A stretch of DNA of 64,000 nucleotides from Synechococcus sp. MEDNS5 (GTDB lineage Bacteria; Cyanobacteriota; Cyanobacteriia; PCC-6307; Cyanobiaceae), in assembly GCF_014279875.1 (NCBI RefSeq), contig NZ_CP047952.1, positions 1,550,001 through 1,614,000 of the forward strand, written 5' to 3'. A model generated the notes under the pieces. It was not told where the DNA came from, ran no database searches, and saw nothing but the letters and a program-made list of their open reading frames with translations. How positions within the stretch are numbered: the stretch's first letter is position 1; each line of letters starts with the position of its first letter. Below are positions 1-6,736 of this stretch, piece by piece. The position numbers and the translations under genes are program-made.

Positions 1-549
1 AACACACTCAACGGGCAAAACGGTAACGATTGGCTTTACGGCAACCTCGGCAACGACACCATCAACGGCGGCTCAGGACATGACACCGCTCAGTTCTCTT
101 CACGTTCCAATCGCATCAATCTCAACACCACCCGCTGGCAAAACACACGCGACGGGCGTGACCGACTTATCTCCATTGAAAACGTCAATGCTGGCTCCGG
201 TAGCGATGTGATTACTGGCAACCGGGCGAGCAACACCCTTAACGGGCAAGCCGGCAATGACCGCCTCTACGGAGAAGGTGGCAACGATCTCCTCATCGGT
301 GGTGGCGGCAAAGACCGCGTCTGGGGTCAGGGTGGTCGGGACACCTTCCGCATTCAGCGGGGTGACGGCTACACCATCATTGAAGACTTCAACAACGGCC
401 AAGACCGCATTCAACTTGGTACAGGTGCATCAGGGCTCAGGATGCGTAACCGAGGTGATGACGTCTTCCTCTACCAACGTGGTGACCTCATGGCCATCGT
501 TGAAGACGCAGCTGGTGACCTGCAAAGGAGTGATAATTACTTGGTCTGA
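1..549 (+). CDS. RTX (hemolysin-type calcium-binding repeat) protein, C-terminal part
   Basis: The reading frame is open from the first base, so the start lies outside the window. The visible 182 residues contain nonapeptide repeats of the form GGxGNDxLxG, for example NGQAGNDRLYGEGGNDLLIGG near residues 81-100. A final section with IIEDFNNGQDRIQL follows, typical of the end of RTX proteins. In this family the repeats bind Ca2+ outside the cell and the C-terminus carries the type I secretion signal, so an exported surface or secreted protein is expected. What the missing N-terminal part does cannot be said. The gene is followed at once by a structured terminator element. Confidence 0.85.
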   Translation, partial: NTLNGQNGNDWLYGNLGNDTINGGSGHDTAQFSSRSNRINLNTTRWQNTRDGRDRLISIENVNAGSGSDVITGNRASNTLNGQAGNDRLYGEGGNDLLIGGGGKDRVWGQGGRDTFRIQRGDGYTIIEDFNNGQDRIQLGTGASGLRMRNRGDDVFLYQRGDLMAIVEDAAGDLQRSDNYLV

Positions 550-555
550 TCACCT

Positions 556-681
556 GTCGGGAAGCCTGAAGCCTGAGGGCTGAAAGCTATACAAGACCCG
601 ACAGGGGAAAGCAGGGGGCGTGGTTGTCGCTATCGAACTCCCGACAAAACATTCACCCCGTCAGCAATGGCGGGGTTTTTT
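556..681 (+). ncRNA. structured repeat element with terminator, copy 1 of 6
   Basis: The element starts with GTCGGGAAGCC and later has CTCCCGAC, which can pair with the start and close a domain of about 95 bases. The interior contains GGCTGAAAGC and an AGACCCG...GGGGAAAGC section. It ends with an intrinsic terminator, CCCCG TCAGCAATGG CGGGG plus a T-run (656-681). Five further copies lie at 2172, 7460, 26190, 27530 and 29192. Here it also serves the convergent LuxR gene, whose stop codon sits in the T-run. The RNA function is inferred from repeated sequence and pairing only. Confidence 0.6.
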
Positions 682-1363
682 AAATACCAGCTTTAATCGC
701 TTTAATCACTGCCTGGGTGCGGTCTTTGACGCCCATCTTTCCAATGATGGAACTGACGTGAGTTTTCACTGTCTCTGCGCTCACAAACAAAGTGTCAGCA
801 ATCTCCTTGTTGGTCATCCCGCAGGAGAGCACTTTCAGTACCTCCATCTCTCGATCAGACAATTCAGGCAAAAGCTGAGTGCCCTCATAGCCCGCCGCCG
901 TCTGAACGGCCTTTGGGTAGTAGTTACCGCCTTCGGCAATGGCTGCAAGAGACCGAAAGAAGTCACCGTCGACCCCTTTTCCCAAAGAGCTGACAAACAT
1001 CACACCCTCAGCGAAGGCATCGAGTGCTTCTCTCACAACGGCCTGCGTCTCTCGGTGAAGGAACACCAAGGTTCTTGTCTTAGGGCTGTACTCCTTGACG
1101 TGTCTAGCAAGGCTGAGACCGTAGCCCTGCTCAAGGCTTTCAGTGACGAACAAGAGGTCAGGGCTTTTCTGATGGCAAGCATCAGCTGCCTCATCTTGAG
1201 TGGTGTAAGCCCCTATCAAGGTTTCGCTGATGACAGGAACAAGACTGAAAGAAGCAAGGGTCAGGAGGTCACCCATACAAGCCACTGCCGTCTTTCCAGC
1301 CAAGAGAGGCTTGCCCTGGTCAAAGGCTGAGCGGATCTGAGCGGATCGAAGCGAAAACTCCAT
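680..1363 (-). CDS. LuxR/NarL-family regulator with degenerate receiver
   Basis: The protein has 227 residues. The C-terminal 60 or so form a clear LuxR-type helix-turn-helix, with LSDREMEVLKVLSCGMTNKE followed by an AETVKTHVSSIIGKMGVKDR-type recognition region. The N-terminal 150 residues look like a receiver fold. At the expected phospho-acceptor position the sequence reads PDLLFVTESL, with no Asp, so classical phosphorylation is unlikely (inference). The start is the ATG at 1363. The gene diverges from a small secreted-protein gene across a region with the island's CCCCCA...TTTTGGG box. It may therefore control the island's repeated boxes and itself, which is inference from position only. 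It ends within a terminator shared with the RTX gene. Confidence 0.88.
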   Translation of the reverse strand: MEFSLRSAQIRSAFDQGKPLLAGKTAVACMGDLLTLASFSLVPVISETLIGAYTTQDEAADACHQKSPDLLFVTESLEQGYGLSLARHVKEYSPKTRTLVFLHRETQAVVREALDAFAEGVMFVSSLGKGVDGDFFRSLAAIAEGGNYYPKAVQTAAGYEGTQLLPELSDREMEVLKVLSCGMTNKEIADTLFVSAETVKTHVSSIIGKMGVKDRTQAVIKAIKAGI

Positions 1364-1378
1364 ACCAGCACTTGTGTC

Positions 1379-1425
1379 TCCCCCATTGTGACCAGTGCAT
1401 TGGCTTCAGGACAGCACTTTTGGGT
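1379..1425 (+). promoter_or_regulatory. conserved upstream box pair, copy A
   Basis: CTCCCCCATTGTGACCAGTG and, after about 15 bases, CACTTTTGGG are shared almost base for base with 7053-7103, upstream of another MKLFNAIA-type secreted protein. The conserved block lies between the divergent LuxR gene and the gene at 1499, about 75 bases before that start codon. A promoter or operator role is inferred from conservation and place. Confidence 0.5.
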
Positions 1426-1498
1426 GATGTGGATGGAGGGGTGGAACGGCGATGGTGAAGAGGTCCAGGAGGGAGACCTCCACAACACCAAAACTCAA

Positions 1499-1789
1499 AT
1501 GAAACTCTTCAACGCAATCGCAAGTGCAGCTCTCATTGGCGCTTCATTTGTTGCCATCAATCCTGCCGAGGCACGCACTCATTGCACCACCAATCGCCAC
1601 GGAGCAAAAGTATGCTTTAAATGGCTTGGGGGCCGAAAAGCAAGTGTTGTTGTCGACGATAAGTTCAATAATACCGGCTACATCATGTGGGTTGATTGCA
1701 ATTCTGGAACATGGAGAGTCAGAGCGAATGATGGCTATTCTCGGGCTGACTTAAATCACGAAGCCAGAAAAGCCTGCACGCTGATCTGA
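1499..1789 (+). CDS. small secreted protein, MKLFNAIA signal peptide family
   Basis: The gene encodes 96 residues. I chose the ATG at 1499 because it begins MKLFNAIASAALIGASFVAI followed by NPAEA, a standard Sec signal peptide with likely cleavage after AEA. The same signal start recurs at 7170 and 28958. An in-frame start at 1388 would add an unlikely N-terminal tail over the regulatory box. The mature part, about 72 residues, has four Cys (near CTTNRHGAKVCF, WVDCN and KACTL), which would allow two disulfides in the periplasm or outside. No known family is recognised. Confidence 0.7.
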   Translation: MKLFNAIASAALIGASFVAINPAEARTHCTTNRHGAKVCFKWLGGRKASVVVDDKFNNTGYIMWVDCNSGTWRVRANDGYSRADLNHEARKACTLI

Positions 1790-1826
1790 ATTCTCGCTAA
1801 AGCATTTACATCCAATCCTCTGCATC

Positions 1827-2162
1827 ATGAACAAAATCATTACCTCATCCGCACTAGTATTTGTCAGCTTGGCAGCATTGATGAATGCGCCCGCAAAAGC
1901 AGGGACATGCTGGGCATGGAAACCAAGCTCGTCGCGCACAGTTCAAGGTGAATATTGCAGGGTGAGCAAAAGAGTCAACGCCAATGGCCACACAGTTATT
2001 GATATTGACTCGGGAACCGTTGTCATCTGGGATGACAATACCGCCGAGGTTCTTCACAAGAATATTCCTTACCAGAAGCGTTGGTTTAGCTGGAGTATTG
2101 ACAAACAGGGGGATTATCAACTCCATGGCGCACCCGGCTACTCGTTTTCATTCCGCTTTTGA
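1827..2162 (+). CDS. small secreted protein, paralogue of the gene at 4820
   Basis: The gene encodes 111 residues with a Sec signal peptide (MNKIITSSALVFVSLAALMN then APAKA). The mature part starts GTCWAW and has GEYCRVSKRVNANGHTVIDI followed by TVVIWDDNTAEVL. The same order of Cys, N-x-x-GH-x-V and V-I-V-L-W-x-x-x-x-AEV is seen in the protein at 4820-5287, so the two are paralogues. No named domain is recognised. It lies 37 bases after the preceding secreted-protein gene and is followed by RNA-like element copy 2, so the two secreted genes probably share one transcript. Confidence 0.7.
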   Translation: MNKIITSSALVFVSLAALMNAPAKAGTCWAWKPSSSRTVQGEYCRVSKRVNANGHTVIDIDSGTVVIWDDNTAEVLHKNIPYQKRWFSWSIDKQGDYQLHGAPGYSFSFRF

Positions 2163-2171
2163 CAACTAAGT

Positions 2172-2312
2172 GTCGGGAAGCCTGATGCCTAACGGCTGAA
2201 AGCAATACAAGACCCGCAAGGGAAAAGCAGGGGGCGTTGTGATTGTCGCTATCCATCTCCCGACAAACACACACACACACACTCCACCCCGTCAGCAATG
2301 GCGGGGTTTTTT
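2172..2312 (+). ncRNA. structured repeat element with terminator, copy 2
   Basis: This is the best-formed copy. GTCGGGAAGCC (2172) can pair with CTCCCGAC near 2256-2263. The interior has GGCTGAAAGC, ATACAAGACCCGCAAGGG (a CCC-GCAA-GGG hairpin) and GCAGGGGGCG. A CA-dinucleotide tract of about 14 bases follows, then the terminator CCCCG TCAGCAATGG CGGGG with a T-run at 2287-2312. It begins 10 bases after the stop of the secreted-protein gene. Confidence 0.6.
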
Positions 2313-2358
2313 GTTGCCATCTATAGCGGGGAATGCTTTAAGCAGTTGCACCTGAACC

Positions 2359-2577
2359 ATGACCCTCGACACCCAGATGACGCTGGCGCTGCTGCAGGAA
2401 CTGCTCCTGTCGCTACGTGCCAACGACCCTTATTGCTTCAAAGGCTGGCTGGCTGAAGGCGTCCATGAGCTTGGTGAGCCTGCTGTGATTGAGCTGATGC
2501 TCGACGGGCTGAACCCAATCCTCACGACAGACGAAGCGGACAGGTTGGTGGGCTGGCACCTAGGGGTAAGCCTCTAA
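2359..2577 (+). CDS. 72-residue hypothetical protein, repeated family copy 1
   Basis: The gene encodes an acidic, Leu-rich, probably all-helical protein without signal peptide or membrane segment. It is nearly identical to the 72-residue protein at 6518-6736, differing at position 2 and in NDPYC versus NDPDG. A truncated copy at 25126 keeps only the last 48 or so codons. The family is not recognised. Conservation of the copies to the stop codon, with mostly synonymous changes, supports a real protein. It lies directly upstream of the Nif11 peptide gene. Confidence 0.65.
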   Translation: MTLDTQMTLALLQELLLSLRANDPYCFKGWLAEGVHELGEPAVIELMLDGLNPILTTDEADRLVGWHLGVSL

Positions 2578-2617
2578 TAATTTTGCTAGAGAGGGCATGG
2601 TGTCCTAGTCCTCTCCT

Positions 2618-2878
2618 ATGTCAGAAGAGCAACTCAAAGCCTTCCTGGAAGCCGTTAAGGCAGACGCCTCACTGCAAGAGAAACTCAAAGCCGCTAGTGA
2701 TGCCGATGCCGTTATCGCCATTGCCAAGGCTGCGGGTTTTGCCATTTCAGCTGATGACCTCAAGAAAGCTCAATCAGAGATCTCGGACGTAGAGCTGGAA
2801 GGCGTGGCTGGTGGTGGTCGGGGTTGCTCCCAAGTTTGTATTGGGGCTGCTGCTGGTGGTATTGATGTTTCCTACTAA
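2618..2878 (+). CDS. Nif11-type leader peptide, prochlorosin-like lanthipeptide precursor
   Basis: The gene encodes 86 residues. Residues 1-66 are a Nif11-type leader starting MSEEQLKAFLEAV and ending ELEGVAGG, the double-Gly-type cleavage site of ProcA precursors. The 20-residue core has two Cys (70, 74) and two Ser (71, 85). In this family a LanM enzyme dehydrates Ser/Thr and joins them to Cys as lanthionines, and a peptidase/ABC exporter removes the leader. No LanM or exporter is in the window; picocyanobacterial precursors are often encoded far from the enzyme. Two Ser and two Cys would allow at most two rings (inference). A terminator follows at 2933. Confidence 0.88.
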   Translation: MSEEQLKAFLEAVKADASLQEKLKAASDADAVIAIAKAAGFAISADDLKKAQSEISDVELEGVAGGGRGCSQVCIGAAAGGIDVSY

Positions 2879-2932
2879 CTAACTAACTTGCTATTCTCCC
2901 CTCCTGCTCTACTACCCCCTAATCCCGCCAAG

Positions 2933-2956
2933 CCCCTGTTGCCACAGGGGTTTTTT
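2933..2956 (+). terminator. intrinsic terminator after the Nif11 gene
   Basis: CCCCTG TTGCCA CAGGGG forms a 6-bp perfect stem and is followed by TTTTTT, 55 bases after the Nif11 stop codon. Confidence 0.85.
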
Positions 2957-3022
2957 ATTTCCTCAACCAACCCACAAAAAGTCCCAAACGGTTTCCGATA
3001 CCTGGCACTAATGAATACTTAG

Positions 3023-3049
3023 CCCCGTCAGTAATTGCGGGGTTTTTAT
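3023..3049 (+). terminator. terminator hairpin of the island type, without the upstream domain
   Basis: CCCCG TCAGTAATTG CGGGG TTTTT matches the terminator end of the six structured elements (loop TCAGCAATGG there). The preceding 100 bases lack the GTCGGGAAGC domain. It may be a decayed copy or a separate terminator. Confidence 0.65.
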
Positions 3050-3086
3050 TGCATACCCAGTTAGGGGAGAAGGTTGCCTAAAAAAA

Positions 3087-3102
3087 TCCCTCAGTTGGGG
3101 GA
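3087..3102 (+). promoter_or_regulatory. palindromic G-rich box upstream of 3150
   Basis: TCCCTCAGTTGGGGGA is one of the recurrent inverted repeats of the island (compare 8861, 25321, 26354, 28541). It ends 47 bases before the ATG at 3150. An operator or promoter role is inferred from repetition and position. Confidence 0.5.
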
Positions 3103-3149
3103 TGTGTTCCCGTTCGATTGGGGTGAGATTCGAATCAATTGAGTGACCG

Positions 3150-4484
3150 ATGTACGACTTAAACAGTGCGCTGATCACCAACAAGACACCTTTCGATGAA
3201 CTGGGTCAGCCCTTCAAGCTCTTCACCCCTGGGTTGGTGCAGATCCTCCTAGATGAAGGCACACGGGAACCCTCACGGATCCAGATGACCCAGCCGATGG
3301 CGTTCCAGATCAAGAACAAGGACTTCACCCCTTGGCTGCACTTCATCCCTTCACGCAAGGCATACGACCAAGGTTGCTTGCTTTATTTGGTCGAAGCCGA
3401 CCCCCTCGGCACCGGTGACACCCTGCTGAAAGTTGGTCTAACGCTGGAGTCCGATCCCATGCGGCGAGACCCCAAAGCTTTCAAGCGTGTCCTCAGCCAG
3501 TTCCAAGTGCCTGCTGGCATCAACCCAATGCTGGTGGAAAAGCTGACTCGCCTTTGCTGTAGTCGTGTCGGAGTTTCTGCAGAACACGCCAATTCCTTAA
3601 TCGAGGGGATCGTTAATCAGGAAAAGCGATGGGGCGGATGGACTGAGCTCGTCCATTCAAAAGATCCAGTCGTTGCCACCACTTTCGACTCCATAGCTCC
3701 ACGCATCTGTGACTACCTGCAGGAGCACCCAGAGACAGCAGCTCTGCAGGAGTGGAACCTGCTTGTGCACCTCTGGAAGGCGAAATACAAAAACTTCAGA
3801 AACAAGGTCCCATATAGCTGTGGCAACGATCCTTACTTCGACTTTGCGATCGAAGCGAAGGGTCCAGCACGGACTGCCATTGGACGTCGGATCACCAAGC
3901 AGCTGCAACCAATCACTGACCAGTTCCCGACCAAGGAGCGCAAGTCCTATCGCCAGATGGCGTTGGAACGAATTAAGGAAAACTTCGAGGGCCGCAAAGC
4001 TGTGGGGCTCTACGAGCAGGGGTATTACTACCGAGAAACTGGTATCAATCTCAGTGGCAGGCCCAAAGGCGTTCACCCAAATTTTCCTGCGCTAGAGCCG
4101 ATGGACAAAAGCACTATCAAGTGGGTGCTGCAGCAACTCGACGATGACCCAGATGCACTGCGGATAGCTATGTATGGCGTCCCAGGCACGTCAGGCTCTG
4201 TTCCTTGTCAGTTCCTTGATGGACAGGCAACCGAAGCTTGCGTCACTTCTGTTTACACAGATCCACCAGCCACGCGGTTTAACCAGGGTCTGCAACACCA
4301 AACCGGTCATCAACCAACCGACGACCACGAGCCTGCATTGCCCAAGGTCTGCAGCCAATTAATTTTTCAGTATGTGGGCGCAATAGGCACGTACTCCGTT
4401 AAGCCAACCCTCGGTAGGGATCTGCTCGACAACGCGGGCTTCTGCTTCGGCACGAGTTTGCTTCGGATGATATCCGTGGAGTGA
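3150..4484 (+). CDS. hypothetical protein with possible GIY-YIG/T5orf172-like segment
   Basis: The gene encodes 444 residues with no signal peptide or membrane segment. Residues 77-115 read LLYLVEADP...LLKVGLTLESDPMRR, which resembles the YLV...KVGxT...R pattern of GIY-YIG/T5orf172-like domains. I hold this weakly because catalytic residues cannot be confirmed. The rest is unrecognised. The last 42 or so codons lie antisense to the end of the convergent gene at 4359, a 126-bp overlap. The C-terminus also becomes low-complexity (QHQTGHQPTDDHEP), so the original 3' end may have been replaced by a rearrangement. A palindrome box at 3087 precedes it. Confidence 0.65.
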   Translation: MYDLNSALITNKTPFDELGQPFKLFTPGLVQILLDEGTREPSRIQMTQPMAFQIKNKDFTPWLHFIPSRKAYDQGCLLYLVEADPLGTGDTLLKVGLTLESDPMRRDPKAFKRVLSQFQVPAGINPMLVEKLTRLCCSRVGVSAEHANSLIEGIVNQEKRWGGWTELVHSKDPVVATTFDSIAPRICDYLQEHPETAALQEWNLLVHLWKAKYKNFRNKVPYSCGNDPYFDFAIEAKGPARTAIGRRITKQLQPITDQFPTKERKSYRQMALERIKENFEGRKAVGLYEQGYYYRETGINLSGRPKGVHPNFPALEPMDKSTIKWVLQQLDDDPDALRIAMYGVPGTSGSVPCQFLDGQATEACVTSVYTDPPATRFNQGLQHQTGHQPTDDHEPALPKVCSQLIFQYVGAIGTYSVKPTLGRDLLDNAGFCFGTSLLRMISVE

Positions 4485-4832
4485 CCTTTTATCTCGTGGC
4501 TTTAGGTGCTGCCTTATTTGATCATCGCGAAGAGCTGCTCGACCGTCGTTGCATTTTTTCTGCACAACATGCCAGCCTTCATGCTTTAGCGTGCCAAGAA
4601 GCTCTTGATAATCTCCTCTATCGTGATTCTCTTGGCAAATGAAAACTATATCGTCTCTTGGAACATAAGCACCAAACAGGCCCTGTCGACATAACGGGTG
4701 GGACATTGCCCACTTAACAGGAGTTCCAAGATTTTCGATTTGCCTTTCTATTTCCTGTAGCTCAACAGTAAATGCAGATGCGGGACCGCCGCATAGCAAA
4801 AAGAATATTGTCGCTCCGATTACCTTTTCCAT
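4359..4832 (-). CDS. secreted HExxH metallopeptidase-like protein
   Basis: The gene encodes 157 residues: an N-terminal signal peptide (MEKVIGATIFFLLCGG then PASA) and a mature domain of about 137. TLKHEGWHVVQKKC at about residues 80-93 matches the zinc-binding HExxH motif (HEGWH). EAEARVVE about 45 residues later could supply a third ligand. Four Cys (near HPLCRQG, VFICQE, KKCND and AYCAH) fit an exported, disulfide-bonded enzyme. Activity is inferred from the motif alone. Its start overlaps the end of the upstream secreted-protein gene by 13 bases, so the two are co-transcribed; its 3' end overlaps the convergent gene at 3150. Confidence 0.75.
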   Translation of the reverse strand: MEKVIGATIFFLLCGGPASAFTVELQEIERQIENLGTPVKWAMSHPLCRQGLFGAYVPRDDIVFICQENHDRGDYQELLGTLKHEGWHVVQKKCNDGRAALRDDQIRQHLKPRDKRSLHGYHPKQTRAEAEARVVEQIPTEGWLNGVRAYCAHILKN

Positions 4833-5287
4833 TGAAAGGGGGTGTCGGACATTGTGTCGTAAAGCGTTGGAGCTCTTCCGCTAGATGCTCTGGGGCGTGG
4901 GCGGGCTGTTCTTGAAACATCTTTTGGAAGTCGAAAAGCGAAACTCCCGCCGTCAACCCTCACCCAAATATCTTGCTCACTATCAATGTCCCAAACGCCT
5001 TTATATACTTTGCCGAGCAGTATCACCTCTGCCTCTTTGCCCTCCCAAAGTACAATTACTCTTTCATAGCCACCATTTTTTTCTACAACGTCAAAGACCA
5101 AATGGCCCTTTGAGTTATATCTTGAAGAGACATAGCAAGGCGCTGGCTTGAGCCGATTTGCGCCCCATGTCATTTGCCACCAGCATGTAGAAAGAGCTGC
5201 CTTTGCAGGCATCGGCATGGAGATTGTTGTCGCTGTCAGTGCGATGCCAGACATCACTCCAGCAATAAGCGCTGATAGTCGCTTCAT
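4820..5287 (-). CDS. secreted protein, paralogue of the gene at 1827
   Basis: The gene encodes 155 residues with signal peptide MKRLSALIAGVMSGIALTAT and likely cleavage after MPAKA. The mature part has CWWQMTW, CYVSSRYNSKGHLVFDV and RVIVLWEGKEAEVILLG. These align with CWAW, CRVSKRVNANGHTVIDI and TVVIWDDNTAEVLH of the protein at 1827. The C-terminal 35 residues (RPRPRASSGRAP...) are basic and probably disordered and have no counterpart in the paralogue. It is the first gene of a two-gene unit with the metallopeptidase-like gene. Function unknown. Confidence 0.75.
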   Translation of the reverse strand: MKRLSALIAGVMSGIALTATTISMPMPAKAALSTCWWQMTWGANRLKPAPCYVSSRYNSKGHLVFDVVEKNGGYERVIVLWEGKEAEVILLGKVYKGVWDIDSEQDIWVRVDGGSFAFRLPKDVSRTARPRPRASSGRAPTLYDTMSDTPFQWKR

Positions 5288-5355
5288 TCGTCTGCTGTTC
5301 TCTCTAGATCTGTAGCAAGAGACAAGCAGAAATGCAGTCGGTGTTGCTTTAAGTC

Positions 5356-5511
5356 TTAAGCCAGCAATTGCCCAATAACGAAACCGGCAGTGCCCCCACT
5401 ACCGGCAGCAGGGTCGGATCCGTTGATGTCCTGACTCCGCCCACCGGGGACAGAAACATCAATAAAGGGGGGCGCGCCCGACCCGACGTTGCTGTGCTGT
5501 TCAATCGACAT
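5356..5511 (-). CDS. 51-residue small protein of a GC-rich phage-like cluster
   Basis: The gene starts MSIEQHSNVGSGAPPF and ends GFVIGQLLA. The ATG at 5511 has a good Shine-Dalgarno (AGGAG, 7 bases upstream) and overlaps the end of the gene at 5501 by 11 bases, as in phage operons. Gly/Ser-rich, without signal peptide or membrane helix. No family is recognised. Higher GC than the neighbouring secreted genes suggests separate origin. Confidence 0.5.
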   Translation of the reverse strand: MSIEQHSNVGSGAPPFIDVSVPGGRSQDINGSDPAAGSGGTAGFVIGQLLA

Positions 5512-5731
5512 AACGGTCTCCTGAGGTAAGCCGGCCCCAGGCCGCCGCCATCCGCTCGGGCAGTGACATTGGCTTGGGAGCCGGTGTTGTGGTGGGCGAC
5601 AGCGGTCTTTGCCGCTGAACCCGTGGCTTTGGTCTTGGCTTTGGTTTCGGCTTTGGCTTTGACGTGCAGCGATACCCAACAGGCGGCAGGTTTTCCCGAC
5701 GCTTCCTTTCCCGTTCGTTGATCAATGCCAA
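5501..5731 (-). CDS. small phage-like protein with Lys/Pro linker; N-terminus uncertain
   Basis: The frame reads LALINERERKRRENLPPVGY, then a KPKPKPKPRPKPR linker, then MSLPERMAAAWGRLTSGDRY, a compact end that looks like a phage morphogenesis-type peptide (impression, no family named). The only start is a TTG at 5731. Upstream residues in the same frame (WPRRSWEEQ) look coding and would join the frame IDLRGRPLATRSLDDIQR seen one register away at about 5760-5830. The gene may therefore be longer and broken by a frameshift near 5755. Confidence 0.45.
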   Translation of the reverse strand: MALINERERKRRENLPPVGYRCTSKPKPKPKPRPKPRVQRQRPLSPTTTPAPKPMSLPERMAAAWGRLTSGDRYVD

Positions 5732-5806
5732 CTGCTCTTCCCAGCTCCGCCGTGGCCACGTTGAATGTCATCGAGGCTGCGGGTAGCAAGAGGGCGGCCT
5801 CTTAGA

Positions 5807-5986
5807 TCAATTCTCGGCGGCGGTCCTTCCGTGATGGATCCGGGTTGCATCAGCCTCAGGCGGCATCCGCGGTGGCCGTCGCCCCTCCAGCAGGGCCATG
5901 CTCCACTCGCCCAGCCACCGCATCGCCTCAACCTCGCCAACCCTGGCCACCAGGGACTCGATCAGCTGAGGGCTAGGGCTGGGCAT
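5807..5986 (-). CDS. 59-residue small protein of the phage-like cluster
   Basis: The product starts MPSPSPQLIESLVARVGEVE and continues MRWLGEWSMALLEGRRPP, a helical protein without membrane segment. I chose the ATG at 5986, inside the end of the preceding gene (14-base overlap); a GTG at 6010 is the alternative. Short overlapping same-strand genes are typical of phage structural or packaging operons. No family is recognised. Confidence 0.45.
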   Translation of the reverse strand: MPSPSPQLIESLVARVGEVEAMRWLGEWSMALLEGRRPPRMPPEADATRIHHGRTAAEN

Positions 5987-6140
5987 GGGACGGCCAGGGC
6001 TGCGGGTCACTCGGTAGGGGCAGGCCGCACATCAGCGCGTGGTCTTGGTCGCGCTGCCACTGCTCCAGCTCTTTGCGTTGCCAAGGTTGCAGGTGCGGCC
6101 ATGCTGCGGCTCTTTCCTCTGGGGTCATTGCTGGTCCCAT
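5973..6140 (-). CDS. 55-residue Trp-rich small protein of the phage-like cluster
   Basis: The ATG at 6140 has GGAGG four bases upstream. The product starts MGPAMTPEERAAAWPHLQPW and continues QRKELEQWQRDQDHALM, a well-formed amphipathic helical sequence ending in a TAG at 5973. It overlaps the 3' part of the frame at 6007-6336 in another register and reads more protein-like than that frame here. The upstream gene may really end nearby or be frameshifted. No family is recognised. Confidence 0.5.
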   Translation of the reverse strand: MGPAMTPEERAAAWPHLQPWQRKELEQWQRDQDHALMCGLPLPSDPQPWPSHAQP

Positions 6141-6336
6141 CACACCTCCAGCCCAGGGCGAACGCAGTCACGGCGAGGGCTGAGGCTGTCGGGCACACAA
6201 GGCACCCGAGCGCAGCCCCAGCGCCAGCAATGCGGTCCAGGGGGGCGATTTCTTTGAGTTCCCTGCCGTGGAAGCGCTCCACGGCTTGGCGCAGACGGTC
6301 CCCCACCAGATCGACATCAGCGGAGAGGGTGCCCAT
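6007..6336 (-). CDS. small membrane protein of the phage-like cluster
   Basis: The frame codes for 109 residues. The N-terminal 65 read as a real protein: MGTLSADVDLVGDRLRQAVE, then RFHGRELKEIAPLD, then a hydrophobic stretch GCLVCPTASALAVTAFALGW that may span the membrane. The remaining 45 residues are Arg/Ala/Pro-rich and overlap the gene at 5973 in another frame, so the C-terminus is doubtful. The start ATG overlaps the previous stop codon as TAATG. The layout resembles a phage operon; function unknown. Confidence 0.45.
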   Translation of the reverse strand: MGTLSADVDLVGDRLRQAVERFHGRELKEIAPLDRIAGAGAALGCLVCPTASALAVTAFALGWRCDGTSNDPRGKSRSMAAPATLATQRAGAVAARPRPRADVRPAPTE

Positions 6337-6499
6337 TAGGCGTCCTCCACCAGGCCAATCTCCTGGCCGTAGGCGATGGCGGCTTGCGCCGCCTCGAGCA
6401 CCAGCTTCGCCCGGGCCCGCGTGTCTGCAGGGCCGCGGCCGCGGCGAGGTAGCCCACAGAACCGAGCTTCCGTGAACCGATCAAGCGGGGAACACTCAC
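6336..6499 (-). pseudogene. frameshifted first gene of the phage-like cluster
   Basis: From the ATG at 6499 the frame gives MSVPRLIGSRKLGSVGYLAA and then becomes Arg/Pro-rich. One register away the sequence continues as ADTRARAKLVLEAAQAAIAY and GQEIGLVEDA, ending in TAA at 6336, which overlaps the next ATG. Joined, the halves make a sensible 53-residue or so protein. The break lies in a GCGGCCGCGGCC stretch at about 6430. Either the gene is decayed or this GC-rich repeat was misread. Confidence 0.45.
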
Positions 6500-6517
6500 G
6501 GCAGTTGTCTCCTCCCA

Positions 6518-6736
6518 ATGCCCCTCGACACTCAGATGACGCTGGCTCTGCTGCAGGAGCTGCTCCTATCGCTACGTGCCAACGACCCAGATGGCTTCAA
6601 AGGCTGGCTAGCTGAAGGCGTCCATGAGCTTGGTGAGCCAGCCGTGATTGAGCTGATGCTCGACGGGCTGAACCCAATCCTCACCACAGACGAAGCTGAC
6701 AGGCTGGTGGGGTGGCACTTGGGGGTGAGCCTCTAA
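6518..6736 (+). CDS. 72-residue hypothetical protein, repeated family copy 2
   Basis: Nearly identical to the protein at 2359 (MPLDTQMTLALLQELLLSLR start, then GVHELGEPAVIELMLDGLNP and a VGWHLGVSL end). It has no Nif11 gene behind it. The coding sequence differs from copy 1 at scattered, mostly third, positions, as expected for a maintained protein. Acidic, helical, soluble. Function unknown. It is followed by a 430-base stretch in which I see no convincing gene, only the box pair at 7053. Confidence 0.65.
   Translation: MPLDTQMTLALLQELLLSLRANDPDGFKGWLAEGVHELGEPAVIELMLDGLNPILTTDEADRLVGWHLGVSL

Noticed and set aside
620-1330. 236-codon plus-strand frame
   Set aside because: Antisense to the LuxR-type gene, without signal, domain or composition of its own.
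5349-5789. 146-codon minus-strand frame
   Set aside because: Overlaps better-supported small genes with ribosome sites; its own sequence is Ala/Thr/Arg-rich without structure.
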